NCBI RefSeq assembly: GCF_001894765.1
Contig: NZ_BCWV01000006.1
Location: 62,001 to 126,000, forward strand
Reading direction: 5' to 3'
DNA length: 64,000 nucleotides
DNA from: Rhodococcoides corynebacterioides NBRC 14404
Lineage (GTDB): Bacteria > Actinomycetota > Actinomycetes > Mycobacteriales > Mycobacteriaceae
Shown here piece by piece: positions 12,353 through 24,919 of the stretch. The position numbers were made by a program, and so were the translations under genes. The notes under the pieces are model-generated. The model had not been told where the DNA came from. It made no database searches and saw nothing but the letters and a program-made list of their open reading frames with translations. Positions within the stretch are counted from its first letter, which is position 1. Each line of letters begins with the position of its first letter.

Positions 12353-13935
12353 GACACTCCTGCGGGGACGGGGCGGCGGGCGAGGTCACCGAGACGGACG
12401 GACAGGGCACCGTCGTCGTCCCGGCTCAGCACGAGGCTGCGGCACTGCGCCGGGTCGGCGTCGGGATGATCGCGGCGAGTGTGGGCGCCGCGGGTCTCCG
12501 TCCGCAGCGCCGCGGCCGTCACCGTTGCGTCCAGGAGCGTCGTCAACGCGGAATCCTCGACGTCGCGCACCGTGGTCAGCGGACGGTCGACGGCACCGGC
12601 GGCCACCCGGCGGACGGCGTCGATGCCGGCGGCGTCGCGCACCACGCCGATGCCGGCCGACGCGGCGGCCTGCAGCACGGCGCGGTCCAGCCGCCGGGCG
12701 ACACGGGGCACCACGGGATCTCCGGTCGGGTCGGTACCGAACCGCTCGCGCGCGGCCGCGGCCACCCGCCGACCGAGCACGACGCCCTCGAGCAGCGAGT
12801 TCGACGCCAGTCGGTTCGCGCCGTGCAGGCCCGTCCGCGCGACCTCGCCCGCGGCGAACAGACCCGGGACGCGAGTGCGTCCGGCGAGGTCGGTGACGAT
12901 GCCACCGCAGGCGTAGTGCGCGGCCGGGGCGACGGGAATCGGCGTGGTCGCCGGGTCGATGCCGCGCTCGCGGCACGAGCGCGTGACCGTCGGGAACCGG
13001 CGGGCGACGTCGGGCACGCCCCGCGCGTCGAGCAGAACATGGGTCGCGCCGGTGTCGCTCAGTCGCGCTGCGATGGCGCGGGAGACGACGTCGCGGGGCG
13101 CGAGGTCGCCGAGCGGGTGGGCGTCACCGACGACGGGGCGGCCGCCCTGGTCGATCAGACTCGCCCCCTCCCCGCGCAGCGCCTCGCTGATCAGCGGCAA
13201 CCGGCCGTGTCCGCCGGGCGCGAAGAACACCGTCGGGTGGAACTGGACGAACTCGACGTCGGCGATCTCTGCGCCGGCCGCCAGCGCGAGCGCGATGCCG
13301 TCCCCGGTCGCGCCGGTCGGATTGGTCCCGGTGGCGAAGAGCATGCTGCTGCCGCCCGTCGCGAGCAGGACGGCGGGCGCGCGGATCACGCCGACCGACT
13401 CCAGCGCGCCACCCGGGTCGGCCGTCGCGACGACGACGCCCGCGGCGCCGCGCGGTCCGGTGATCACCGACAGCACGACGGCGTCGGTGAGCGCGGTCGG
13501 ACCGGCGGCGGTGAGGACGCGCTGGATCTCCGCGCCGGTCGCGTCGCCGCCCGCGTGGACGATGCGTGCCGTGCGATGCCCGCCTTCGCGAGTGCGCGCC
13601 ACGCCACCGTCGGCGGACGCGTCGAATCGGGCGCCGAGGGCGGTCAGGGCAGCGAACGCCGCGGCGCCGTCGCCGACGACGGACCGCACGGCCTCCGGAT
13701 CGCAGAGCCCTGCACCGGCGACGACGGTGTCCTCCGCGTGCGCGGCGACGTCGTCGATCGTCGCGGTCGCCATGCCACCCTGGGCATACCGCGTCGAGGT
13801 GTCCACCGCGTCCTTGGCGACGACCAGGACGCGCAGCCCGAGCCGGACCGCCTCGGTCGCCGCCGTCAGTCCGGCGACGCCGGCGCCGACCACCACGAGA
13901 TCGGCGGCCGCGTCCCAACTACCCGTCAGGGTCAC
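12349..13935 (-). CDS. nadB: L-aspartate oxidase
   Basis: A 528-residue flavoprotein that oxidises L-aspartate to iminoaspartate for quinolinate synthesis. The FAD-binding N-terminus [18 protein letters not shown] is followed by [10 protein letters not shown]; the substrate region contains [22 protein letters not shown] and the conserved [39 protein letters not shown] is typical of the succinate dehydrogenase/aspartate oxidase family. The GTG start overlaps the nadA stop by four bases. Its C-terminal helical domain is shorter and Ala/Arg-rich. Confidence 0.96.
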   Translation of the reverse strand: MTLTGSWDAAADLVVVGAGVAGLTAATEAVRLGLRVLVVAKDAVDTSTRYAQGGMATATIDDVAAHAEDTVVAGAGLCDPEAVRSVVGDGAAAFAALTALGARFDASADGGVARTREGGHRTARIVHAGGDATGAEIQRVLTAAGPTALTDAVVLSVITGPRGAAGVVVATADPGGALESVGVIRAPAVLLATGGSSMLFATGTNPTGATGDGIALALAAGAEIADVEFVQFHPTVFFAPGGHGRLPLISEALRGEGASLIDQGGRPVVGDAHPLGDLAPRDVVSRAIAARLSDTGATHVLLDARGVPDVARRFPTVTRSCRERGIDPATTPIPVAPAAHYACGGIVTDLAGRTRVPGLFAAGEVARTGLHGANRLASNSLLEGVVLGRRVAAAARERFGTDPTGDPVVPRVARRLDRAVLQAAASAGIGVVRDAAGIDAVRRVAAGAVDRPLTTVRDVEDSALTTLLDATVTAAALRTETRGAHTRRDHPDADPAQCRSLVLSRDDDGALSVRLGDLARRPVPAGVS

Positions 13936-15008
13936 TCGCCGCCGCCCGGCGATCCGATCGCGATCATGCGCTCGACGGACGTGCGGGCCCGCGCGGCGAC
14001 GTCGGCGTCGACGTGGACCTCGTCGGCACCCTCGGTGAGGCAGCGCAGCAGCGCCGCCGGGGTGATCATCTTCATGTAGGGGCAGGACGCCCGGTCGTTG
14101 ACCGCGCGGAAGTCGACCTGCGGTGCGGCACGGCGCAATTGGTGGAGCATGCCGACCTCGGTGGCCACGAGCACCTGCGTGGCCCCGGTCGCGCGGGCCG
14201 CGTCGAGCATGCCCCCGGTCGAGAGGATCTTGACCTTGTTCTCGGGCACGAAGCCCTCGCCGGCGAGGTAGAGCGCCGAGGTGGCGCAGCCGCACTCGGG
14301 GTGGACGTAGAGCTCGGCGTCCGGATACGCCTTGGCCCGCGCGGTGAGCTCGTCGCCGTTGATGCCGGCGTGGACGTGGCACTCGCCGGCCCAGATGTGC
14401 ATGTTCGTGCGCCCGGTCTGCCGGCGGACGTGCGCGCCGAGGAACTGGTCGGGCAGGAAGAGCACCTCGCGGTCCGGGTCGATGGACTGCACGACCTCGA
14501 CGGCGTTCGACGAGGTGCAGCAGATGTCGGTGAGTCCCTTCACCTCGGCGGTGGTGTTGACGTAGGACACGACGACGGCATCGGGGTGCTCGGCCTTCCA
14601 CTCCCGCAGCTGAGCGGCGTCGATCGAGTCGGCGAGCGAGCACCCGGCCCGCGCGTCCGGGATCAGCACCGTCTTGCTCGGCGAGAGGATCTTCGCCGTC
14701 TCCGCCATGAAGTGGACTCCGCAGAAGACGATGGTCTCCTCCTGCGCCTCGGCCGCGATGCGCGAGAGCGCGAGCGAATCCCCCACGTGGTGGGCGATGT
14801 CCTGGATGGCCGGCAACTGATAGTTGTGCGCCAGGATGGTCGCGTTCTTCTCCGCGGCCAGGCGCCTGATCTCCTCGGCCCACTCGGGTCCGGCCTCGAC
14901 TCCGGTCCAGCCGGTGGGTCCGTCGTGGATCTCCGCGAACAGTCGGTCGGCGGTGGTCGACGGCAGGGTGGTCGACGACAGGGTCGTCGACGGCGTGGTG
15001 ATCGACAT
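13932..15008 (-). CDS. nadA: Quinolinate synthase
   Basis: NadA (358 residues) condenses iminoaspartate with dihydroxyacetone phosphate using a 4Fe-4S cluster. Cluster and active-site cysteines are visible in [28 protein letters not shown] and ASCPYMKM; the substrate elements [11 protein letters not shown] and HVHAGIN are also present. The ATG at 15008 has AGGAGA five bases upstream and was preferred to the longer open frame, which would cross the operator. The first 20 residues are a Thr/Ser repeat tract of low complexity. It heads the nadABC operon. Confidence 0.96.
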   Translation of the reverse strand: MSITTPSTTLSSTTLPSTTADRLFAEIHDGPTGWTGVEAGPEWAEEIRRLAAEKNATILAHNYQLPAIQDIAHHVGDSLALSRIAAEAQEETIVFCGVHFMAETAKILSPSKTVLIPDARAGCSLADSIDAAQLREWKAEHPDAVVVSYVNTTAEVKGLTDICCTSSNAVEVVQSIDPDREVLFLPDQFLGAHVRRQTGRTNMHIWAGECHVHAGINGDELTARAKAYPDAELYVHPECGCATSALYLAGEGFVPENKVKILSTGGMLDAARATGATQVLVATEVGMLHQLRRAAPQVDFRAVNDRASCPYMKMITPAALLRCLTEGADEVHVDADVAARARTSVERMIAIGSPGGGE

Positions 15009-15079
15009 GATGTCTCCTCGCGTGCGTCCGACGCGGGGGTCGCATCGGGTGCGGACCCACTCGAATGGACCCGGCCGGG

Positions 15080-15100
15080 TTTTCGACTTAGGGTCGAAAA
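15080..15100. promoter_or_regulatory. Palindromic operator between nadA and the Nudix regulator
   Basis: A perfect inverted repeat, TTTTCGA (15080-15086) and TCGAAAA (15094-15100) with a 7-base spacer, ends one base before the ATG of the Nudix-like regulator and 72 bases before nadA. It is AT-rich in a GC-rich setting. A Nudix-related repressor acting on nadABC is known in mycobacteria, so this is the likely binding site for the adjacent protein. Confidence 0.7.
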
Positions 15101-15101
15101 C

Positions 15102-15800
15102 ATGACTCATGGTAGCACCGCCCGGCACGAGGTCCTCTCCGTGGTGTTCCGTGTGTCACCCCCGGCGCCCGACGTGCCCGCGGAACTGTGTGTCCTGCTG
15201 TGGCAACGTGCCCTCGCGCCCGACCTCGGCGCCTGGGCTCTCCCCGGCGGCACGCTGGGCGACGACGAGAACCTCCCCGACTCCGCGCGACGCCAACTCG
15301 CCGAGAAGGTCGACGTCCGCGAGGTCCGCCACCTCGAGCAACTCTCCGTGTTCGCCGAGCCCGGACGGGTGCCGGGTCTGCGCACCATCGCCTCGACGTT
15401 CCTCGGATTGGTGCCCCTGGTCGCCGATCCGGTTCTCCCCGTCGACACCCGCTGGCATCCGGTGTCCGACCTGCCGCGGACGGCGTTCGACCACGGCACC
15501 ATGGTGGGTCACGCGCGCACCCGGCTGGCCGCCAAGCTGTCCTACACCAACATCGCGTTCGCGCTGGCGCCCGACGAGTTCACCCTCTCGACCCTGCGCG
15601 ACATCTACTGCGCCGCACTCGGACACCAGGTGGACACCACCAACCTGCAGCGCGTCCTGACCCGCCGCGGCGTCATCGCCTCCACCGGCCGGACCGCTCC
15701 CCCCGGCCCCGCCGGCGGCCGGCCCGCCACGCTCTACCGCTTCGCCGACGCACGGCTGCGGGTGACCGACGAGTTCGCCGCGCTCAAGCCACCGGGCTGA
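15102..15800 (+). CDS. nrtR: NrtR-type Nudix-related transcriptional regulator of NAD synthesis
   Basis: A 232-residue two-domain protein. Residues 1-140 form a Nudix fold, but the Nudix box ([20 protein letters not shown]) has lost the canonical REVxEE glutamates, which fits a sensor rather than a hydrolase. Residues 150-232 look like a winged helix: [15 protein letters not shown], then [14 protein letters not shown] and a [10 protein letters not shown] wing. It is divergent from nadABC across a perfect palindrome, as expected for a repressor sensing an NAD-related ligand (ADP-ribose in known NrtR proteins). The ATG at 15102 directly follows the operator, so the message may be leaderless or nearly so. 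Confidence 0.85.
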   Translation: MTHGSTARHEVLSVVFRVSPPAPDVPAELCVLLWQRALAPDLGAWALPGGTLGDDENLPDSARRQLAEKVDVREVRHLEQLSVFAEPGRVPGLRTIASTFLGLVPLVADPVLPVDTRWHPVSDLPRTAFDHGTMVGHARTRLAAKLSYTNIAFALAPDEFTLSTLRDIYCAALGHQVDTTNLQRVLTRRGVIASTGRTAPPGPAGGRPATLYRFADARLRVTDEFAALKPPG

Positions 15801-16416
15801 CGGGGGTGTCGGGGGCGTCGTGGGGGTCGGCGGTGTCCGGGTCGTCGGGGTCGTCGGGGTCGTCGGGGTCGTCGGGCGCGAAGGCGACGAGGACCACGAG
15901 GGTCACCGCCGCGGCCAGCGGCCCGGGCACCACCACCATCGGGGTGGCCAGCTCCGGGGCGAGGGCCACCACGGTGCCGGCGGCAGCGTCGGTGGCGTCG
16001 GTCGCGCCCGGGAAGCGCAGGGCGGCGAGTCCGAGACCCACACCGGCGGCGCACACCGATCCGACCGCGGCGCTCACGACGATGCCCAGCGCCCGACGCG
16101 GCGTTCCCCCCACCGACCGCCACACCGCAGCGGCACCGACCACGCCCGCCGCGGCCGTCACCAGGGCGAAGAGCGCCACGGCGTCGAAGCGGTGCAGGCT
16201 CTCGCCGGTGAGTACGGCGGCCCGTCCGTCGCCGAGCACGCCGACGTGCCGGGGCGGAGCGAGCAGCGCCCAGGCGACACCGAGAACGGCGCCGACCGCG
16301 GCAGCGACCACGGTCCATCGGGCCCACTGTGTCCACCTCGGGACGGACGCGCGACGAACGCCGGTATCGACCACGACGACGACCCTAGTTGCTCGGTGAC
16401 CCCGGTCCTCGGGCAT
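15784..16416 (-). CDS. DUF2567-like membrane protein
   Basis: A 210-residue protein with four predicted membrane helices (about residues 33-52, 77-98, 108-132 and 162-182) and a striking acidic C-terminal tail of Asp-Pro repeats. A similar transmembrane gene (Rv1591) lies at this place near nadABC in M. tuberculosis; the DUF2567 label comes from that comparison. The gene overlaps the 3' end of the Nudix regulator convergently by 17 bases. The start is uncertain; internal GTG codons could also serve. Function unknown. Confidence 0.65.
   Translation of the reverse strand: MPEDRGHRATRVVVVVDTGVRRASVPRWTQWARWTVVAAAVGAVLGVAWALLAPPRHVGVLGDGRAAVLTGESLHRFDAVALFALVTAAAGVVGAAAVWRSVGGTPRRALGIVVSAAVGSVCAAGVGLGLAALRFPGATDATDAAAGTVVALAPELATPMVVVPGPLAAAVTLVVLVAFAPDDPDDPDDPDDPDTADPHDAPDTPVSPVA
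15840..15880. repeat. 9-bp in-frame tandem repeat
   Basis: Four to five copies of GTCGTCGGG encode the Asp-Asp-Pro repeats at the C-terminal tail of the DUF2567-like protein. Such in-frame triplet-multiple repeats are prone to length change. Confidence 0.8.
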
Positions 16417-16483
16417 CTCGCTAGGGTGGCGGCAGCGCGGCGCCCACCCGGTGTCGACGAGGCCGGGAAGGACGGACGACGGC

Positions 16484-17077
16484 GTGCAGCTGACTCGTAC
16501 CGACGTGGTGGACGCCGCCGTCGCACTGCTCGACGAGTACGGACTCGCCGATCTGTCGATGCGTCGGCTCGCGACCTCTCTCGGCGTCGCCCCCGGGGCG
16601 CTCTACTGGCACGTGGCCAACAAACAGGCGCTGCTCGGCGCGGTCGCCGACCGGATCCTGCTGCGCGCCGCTGCGCCCGAGGACCGACCGTCGCCCGAGG
16701 ACTGGGATGCGCGTCTGCTCCGCGTCGCCGGCGCTCTCCGTGACGCGCTCCTGTCCCACCGTGACGGCGCGGAGGTCGTCGCGGCGAGTCTCGCCGCCCG
16801 GCAGGTGAGCGTGCCCGTCCGCGAGCGCCTCGCGGAGCCGGTGCGCGCCGCCGGGTTGTCCGAGGACGAGGCCGAGCCCGCCGCACTCGCCGTGCTGCAC
16901 TTCGTCCTGGGCGCGACGACGGACGAGCAGTCGCGGATGCAGCTCGATTCCCTCGGCGTCCTCCCCGACGACGGGGCGCCGGTCGCCCTCGCCACCGATG
17001 CCGCCGCCGGCTTCGCGCTCGGACTCACGCTGTTCGTCGACGGCATCCGTCATCGCGTCCGTACGCTGGAGCGGTGA
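16484..17077 (+). CDS. TetR-family transcriptional regulator
   Basis: A 197-residue regulator with an N-terminal TetR helix-turn-helix: DVVDAAVALLDEYGLADLSMRRLATSLGVAPGALYWHVANKQALL (described in two parts, residues 7-27 and 28-51). The C-terminal ligand domain resembles the TetR_C type of TetR/Rv-like regulators. The GTG at 16484 has GGAAGGA upstream at about 11 bases; a GTG at 16451 is an alternative. Its stop overlaps the start of the FAD enzyme by four bases (GTGA), so the two are co-translated and the regulator probably governs that gene. Confidence 0.85.
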   Translation: MQLTRTDVVDAAVALLDEYGLADLSMRRLATSLGVAPGALYWHVANKQALLGAVADRILLRAAAPEDRPSPEDWDARLLRVAGALRDALLSHRDGAEVVAASLAARQVSVPVRERLAEPVRAAGLSEDEAEPAALAVLHFVLGATTDEQSRMQLDSLGVLPDDGAPVALATDAAAGFALGLTLFVDGIRHRVRTLER

Positions 17078-17994
17078 GCGAGACCACCGTCACCATCGTC
17101 GGCGCCGGAATGTCCGGTGCCGCCTGCCTTCTCGCGTTGCGACGCGCGGGCGTCGCGGCCCGGCTCGTCGATCGGGGTCGGGCACCGGGAGGCCGCATGG
17201 CCTCACCGCTGCTGCACGACCGCCGCGTCGACACCGGTGCCGGCTACTTCACCGTGCGGGACGACGACTTCGGTGCGCTCGTCGACGACTGGGCCGCGCG
17301 CGGCCTCGCGCACGAGTGGACCGACACCTTCACCGTCCTGCGCGCCGGTGCCGAGCCGGAGTCCAAGTCCGGCCCGACGCGCTGGGGCACGCCGGGAGGG
17401 CTGCGCTCGCTCGTGCGCGACCTTCTCCGTGACGTCCCCGTCGAGCAGACGGACGTCGACGTCCTCCCGGCGGGCCACGTGGTGCTCGCGATGCCCGATC
17501 CGCAGGCCTCCCGGCTCACCGAGGTACCGGACGCCGTTCCCTACGACCCGGTGATCACCGTGGTGCTCGGCCTCGCGACCGCGTCGTCGCTCCCCTTCGC
17601 CGACGCGGCCTTCGTGCAGGACGATCCGGACGTCGAGTTCCTCGCCGTCGACGGCGCGCGCCGCGGCGACGGTGCGCCGGTCCTCGTCGCGCACACCACC
17701 GCCGAGCGCGCCCGCCGCCATCTCGACGATCCGGACTCGGCCGTCGCCCCCGTCGTCGAAGCCCTCCGTCGTCTCACCGGCATCGCGCCACCCGAGTGGA
17801 CGCACGCCCATCGCTGGACGTACGCGAAACCGTCGGCGAGCCACGAGGCGTCCTTCGGCCTGGTGGAGCGGGACGGTCGGCTGATCGGCTTCGCGGGCGA
17901 CCAGTGGTGCCTGGAAGGGTCACCGCGCGTGGAGAGCGCATGGCGGTCCGGCAGCGACCTCGGCGCGGCACTGGCGGAACGGCTCGGCGCCTGA
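17074..17994 (+). CDS. NAD(P)/FAD-dependent oxidoreductase (renalase-like)
   Basis: A 306-residue flavoprotein. The FAD-binding dinucleotide fold is at the N-terminus (VTIVGAGMSGAACLLALRRAG, then DRGRAPGGRMAS), and the C-terminal LIGFAGDQWCLEGSPRVESAWRSG is the second FAD contact found in amine-oxidase-like proteins. The middle is shorter than in true amine oxidases and resembles bacterial renalase-type proteins. It is coupled to the TetR gene. The substrate is unknown. Confidence 0.8.
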   Translation: MSETTVTIVGAGMSGAACLLALRRAGVAARLVDRGRAPGGRMASPLLHDRRVDTGAGYFTVRDDDFGALVDDWAARGLAHEWTDTFTVLRAGAEPESKSGPTRWGTPGGLRSLVRDLLRDVPVEQTDVDVLPAGHVVLAMPDPQASRLTEVPDAVPYDPVITVVLGLATASSLPFADAAFVQDDPDVEFLAVDGARRGDGAPVLVAHTTAERARRHLDDPDSAVAPVVEALRRLTGIAPPEWTHAHRWTYAKPSASHEASFGLVERDGRLIGFAGDQWCLEGSPRVESAWRSGSDLGAALAERLGA

Positions 17995-18012
17995 TCGGGC
18001 CCCCACCAGCGG

Positions 18013-18031
18013 CCCCGGTCACAGACCGGGG
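18013..18031 (+). terminator. Hairpin after the FAD oxidoreductase gene
   Basis: CCCCGGTC and GACCGGGG form an 8-bp perfect stem with a 3-base loop, 18 bases after the stop codon. There is no T-run, so this is a weak or Rho-assisted terminator; it lies just before glgX. Confidence 0.5.
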
Positions 18032-18063
18032 GGTTCGCCGGCCGGCGGGATAGGGTTCGGTCC

Positions 18064-20397
<2,334 letters not shown>

Positions 20398-20406
20398 CAC
20401 CGGGCC

Positions 20407-22755
<2,349 letters not shown>

Positions 22756-22758
22756 CGA

Positions 22759-22809
22759 CCGATCGTGTGCAGTAGTCCGCGCCGAGCACGGGTTTCTGCA
22801 CACGATCGG
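22759..22809. terminator. Inverted repeat ending the glgX-treY operon
   Basis: A perfect 14-bp inverted repeat, CCGATCGTGTGCAG at 22759-22772 and its complement at 22796-22809, with a 23-base loop, starts four bases after the treY stop. It sits between convergent genes (treY and the DUF1295 gene) and could terminate both. The loop is longer than in most terminators. Confidence 0.6.
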
Positions 22810-22820
22810 CTGCCGCCCGC

Positions 22821-23633
22821 TCAGCCGCGCGGCGGGAGCGGCACGAAGTAGCTGGTGCGCTGCTGGTACTCGCGGTAGCCCGGCCGCTCCGCCATGTGCC
22901 GCTCGAGCAGCCGGGCCCCGGTCGCGAAGACGAGGAAGTAGGTCATCGCGACCGGGGAGAGCACGGTGACCACCGCGGGACCGACGAGCGCATCCGCGCC
23001 CCCTGCCGCGATCAGGTACACGCCCCACCAGACACACGCGTCGCCGAAGTAGTTGGGATGTCGCGTGTAGCGCCACAGCCCGCGGTCCATGATGCTGCCC
23101 TTGTTCGTCGGGTCGGCCTTGAACGCGTCCATCTGGCGATCGCCGACGGTCTCGAAGGTGATCCCGAGCAACCAGAGCGCCACACCGATCACGGTGAGCA
23201 CCCCGACGGTGCCGGCGGCGGACGCGGCGACCTGCACGGGAAGCGAGACGAACCACAGGGCGAGCGCCTGCGTCAGATAGATCTTGCGCAGCGCCGTGAC
23301 CACCGGATGCCCGCCGGCCCGCGCCAGCATGTCCGCGTAGCGCGGGTCCTCGCCCTTGCCGCGGGAACGCCGCGCCATCGACACCGCGAGCCGGGTTCCC
23401 CACAGCCCCACCAGAACAGCGAGCAGGACGCGCCGCCACGGTTCGCCCTCGCCGGCGATCGCGGCCACGACCGCGATCACCACGAAGCCGGCGCCCCAAC
23501 TGACGTCGACGACGTTGTGCCGGCCGATGCGGAATCCGACGACGGCGGTCAGTCCGAGGACCGCCAGGGCCACGACCAGCGACAGGCCCGCGAGTCCCGC
23601 GAACGCCGAGAGATCGAACGACGCGGAATTCAC
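22821..23633 (-). CDS. DUF1295-family membrane protein
   Basis: A 270-residue integral membrane protein with about six hydrophobic segments. The C-terminal half has the family signature GLWRYTRHPNYFGDACVWWG, followed by ERHMAERPGYREYQQRTS, which resembles steroid 5-alpha-reductase and isoprenylcysteine methyltransferase proteins and suggests NADPH- or SAM-linked lipid modification. It is the last gene of the lipid operon, with its GTG start overlapping the upstream methyltransferase stop. M. tuberculosis Rv0446c occupies the same place beside ufaA1. Confidence 0.88.
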   Translation of the reverse strand: MNSASFDLSAFAGLAGLSLVVALAVLGLTAVVGFRIGRHNVVDVSWGAGFVVIAVVAAIAGEGEPWRRVLLAVLVGLWGTRLAVSMARRSRGKGEDPRYADMLARAGGHPVVTALRKIYLTQALALWFVSLPVQVAASAAGTVGVLTVIGVALWLLGITFETVGDRQMDAFKADPTNKGSIMDRGLWRYTRHPNYFGDACVWWGVYLIAAGGADALVGPAVVTVLSPVAMTYFLVFATGARLLERHMAERPGYREYQQRTSYFVPLPPRG

Positions 23634-24919
23634 GCGTACGACGCTCGAGTCGGCGGCATGGTGGTGTGACCGTGCTCGTCGGGCCGCGTCGCCAGGATCT
23701 GGTCGACGCCCATCCGACCGTCGCGGAAGGCCATCCCGCCTCCGACGAGGTACAACCGCCACACGCGGGCGACCTCCTCACCCACCATCGTGACCACCTC
23801 GTCCCACCGCGACTCGAAGGTCTCGTACCAGGCGTCGACGGTCCGCACGTAGTGCTCGCGCAGCGCGTGGACGTCGCGCACCTCCAGCCCGGACTCCTCG
23901 ATCATCGCCACGGTGGCGCCCACGGGACGCATGAACATGTCGGGGGCGATGAAGGATTCGATGAACGCTCCGCCACCCGGGTTGTCACCGGCCCGGCGGG
24001 ACATCTGCTGCACCAGCACGCGCCCGCCGGGGACGACGTTCTCGAACAACGCACGCGCGTACACGGGGTAGTTCTTCTCCCCCACGTGCTCACCCATCTC
24101 GATCGAGGCCACCGCGTCGAACGGCCCACCCTGCACCTCGCGGTAGTCCTGGATGCGGATCTCCACCCGGTCGGCGAGCCCGCGGTCCGCGATGCGCTTG
24201 TCCACGAACGCTTTCTGCTCGCGTGAGATGGTCACGCCCACCACCTGCGCGTCGAAGTGTTCGGCGGCGTGCAGGCTGAGCGAGCCCCATCCGCATCCCA
24301 CGTCGAGAAAGCGCATGCCGGGTCGGGCGTCGAGGCCGATCTTGCGGCAGACCAGGTCGAGCTTGTCGCGCTGCGCGTCGACGAGTCCGTAGTCGGGGGC
24401 ATCCGACGTCCAGTATCCGCTCGAGTACGCCATCTGCGGGTCGAGGACGAGCTCGTAGAAGTCGTTGGACAGGTCGTAGTGGTGGCTGATCGCCGCTCGA
24501 TCACGCATCAGCGAGTGCAGACGCCCGGTCACCACGGCCTGCGACGCCGGCGGCGGCAGCGGACGGCCGATCACCCCGAGCGACGACGCCGTCCGGACCA
24601 GGTCGACGAGCGCGCGAGGAGTCGGACGCACGGCGGACAGGTGCCGCGTCCGCACGACCTCCCAGACGTGTGTCAAGGCCGCGTTCAGATCTCCCTCGAC
24701 GTCCAGCTCGCCGGTGACGTAGGCCTGCGCCGCGCCCAGTTCACCCGGGCTCCAGAGCAGTCGCCGCAGCGCGTCGGGGCTACGAAGCGTCACCGCCGGT
24801 GCGTCGACCGGGCCTGCCGTCGAGCCGTCCCACGCCGTCAGGCGAACGGGAAGCTCCCCGCCCACCACCGGCCGCAGCAAGGTCTCGAGGCGGGCCGCCA
24901 CGGTTCCGGTGGTGGTCAT
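23630..24919 (-). CDS. Cyclopropane-fatty-acyl-phospholipid synthase family protein
   Basis: A 429-residue SAM-dependent enzyme that adds a methylene or methyl group to unsaturated acyl chains. The core has ISHHYDLSNDFYELVLDPQMAYSSGYW (in two blocks), the SAM site RFLDVGCGWGSLSLHAAE, VTISREQKAFVDKR, IQDYREVQGGPFDAVASIEMGEHVG, and the C-terminal VWRLYLVGGGMAFRDGRMGV. The ATG at 24919 has a GGAG seven bases upstream and overlaps the stop of the fused gene before it (ATGA). It is the second methyltransferase in the operon, and its N-terminal 130 residues are divergent. Confidence 0.92.
   Translation of the reverse strand: MTTTGTVAARLETLLRPVVGGELPVRLTAWDGSTAGPVDAPAVTLRSPDALRRLLWSPGELGAAQAYVTGELDVEGDLNAALTHVWEVVRTRHLSAVRPTPRALVDLVRTASSLGVIGRPLPPPASQAVVTGRLHSLMRDRAAISHHYDLSNDFYELVLDPQMAYSSGYWTSDAPDYGLVDAQRDKLDLVCRKIGLDARPGMRFLDVGCGWGSLSLHAAEHFDAQVVGVTISREQKAFVDKRIADRGLADRVEIRIQDYREVQGGPFDAVASIEMGEHVGEKNYPVYARALFENVVPGGRVLVQQMSRRAGDNPGGGAFIESFIAPDMFMRPVGATVAMIEESGLEVRDVHALREHYVRTVDAWYETFESRWDEVVTMVGEEVARVWRLYLVGGGMAFRDGRMGVDQILATRPDEHGHTTMPPTRASYA

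Noticed and set aside
12466-14079. A 537-codon plus-strand frame opposite nadB and nadA
   Set aside because: Shadow frame without recognisable motifs; nadB and nadA are certain on the other strand.
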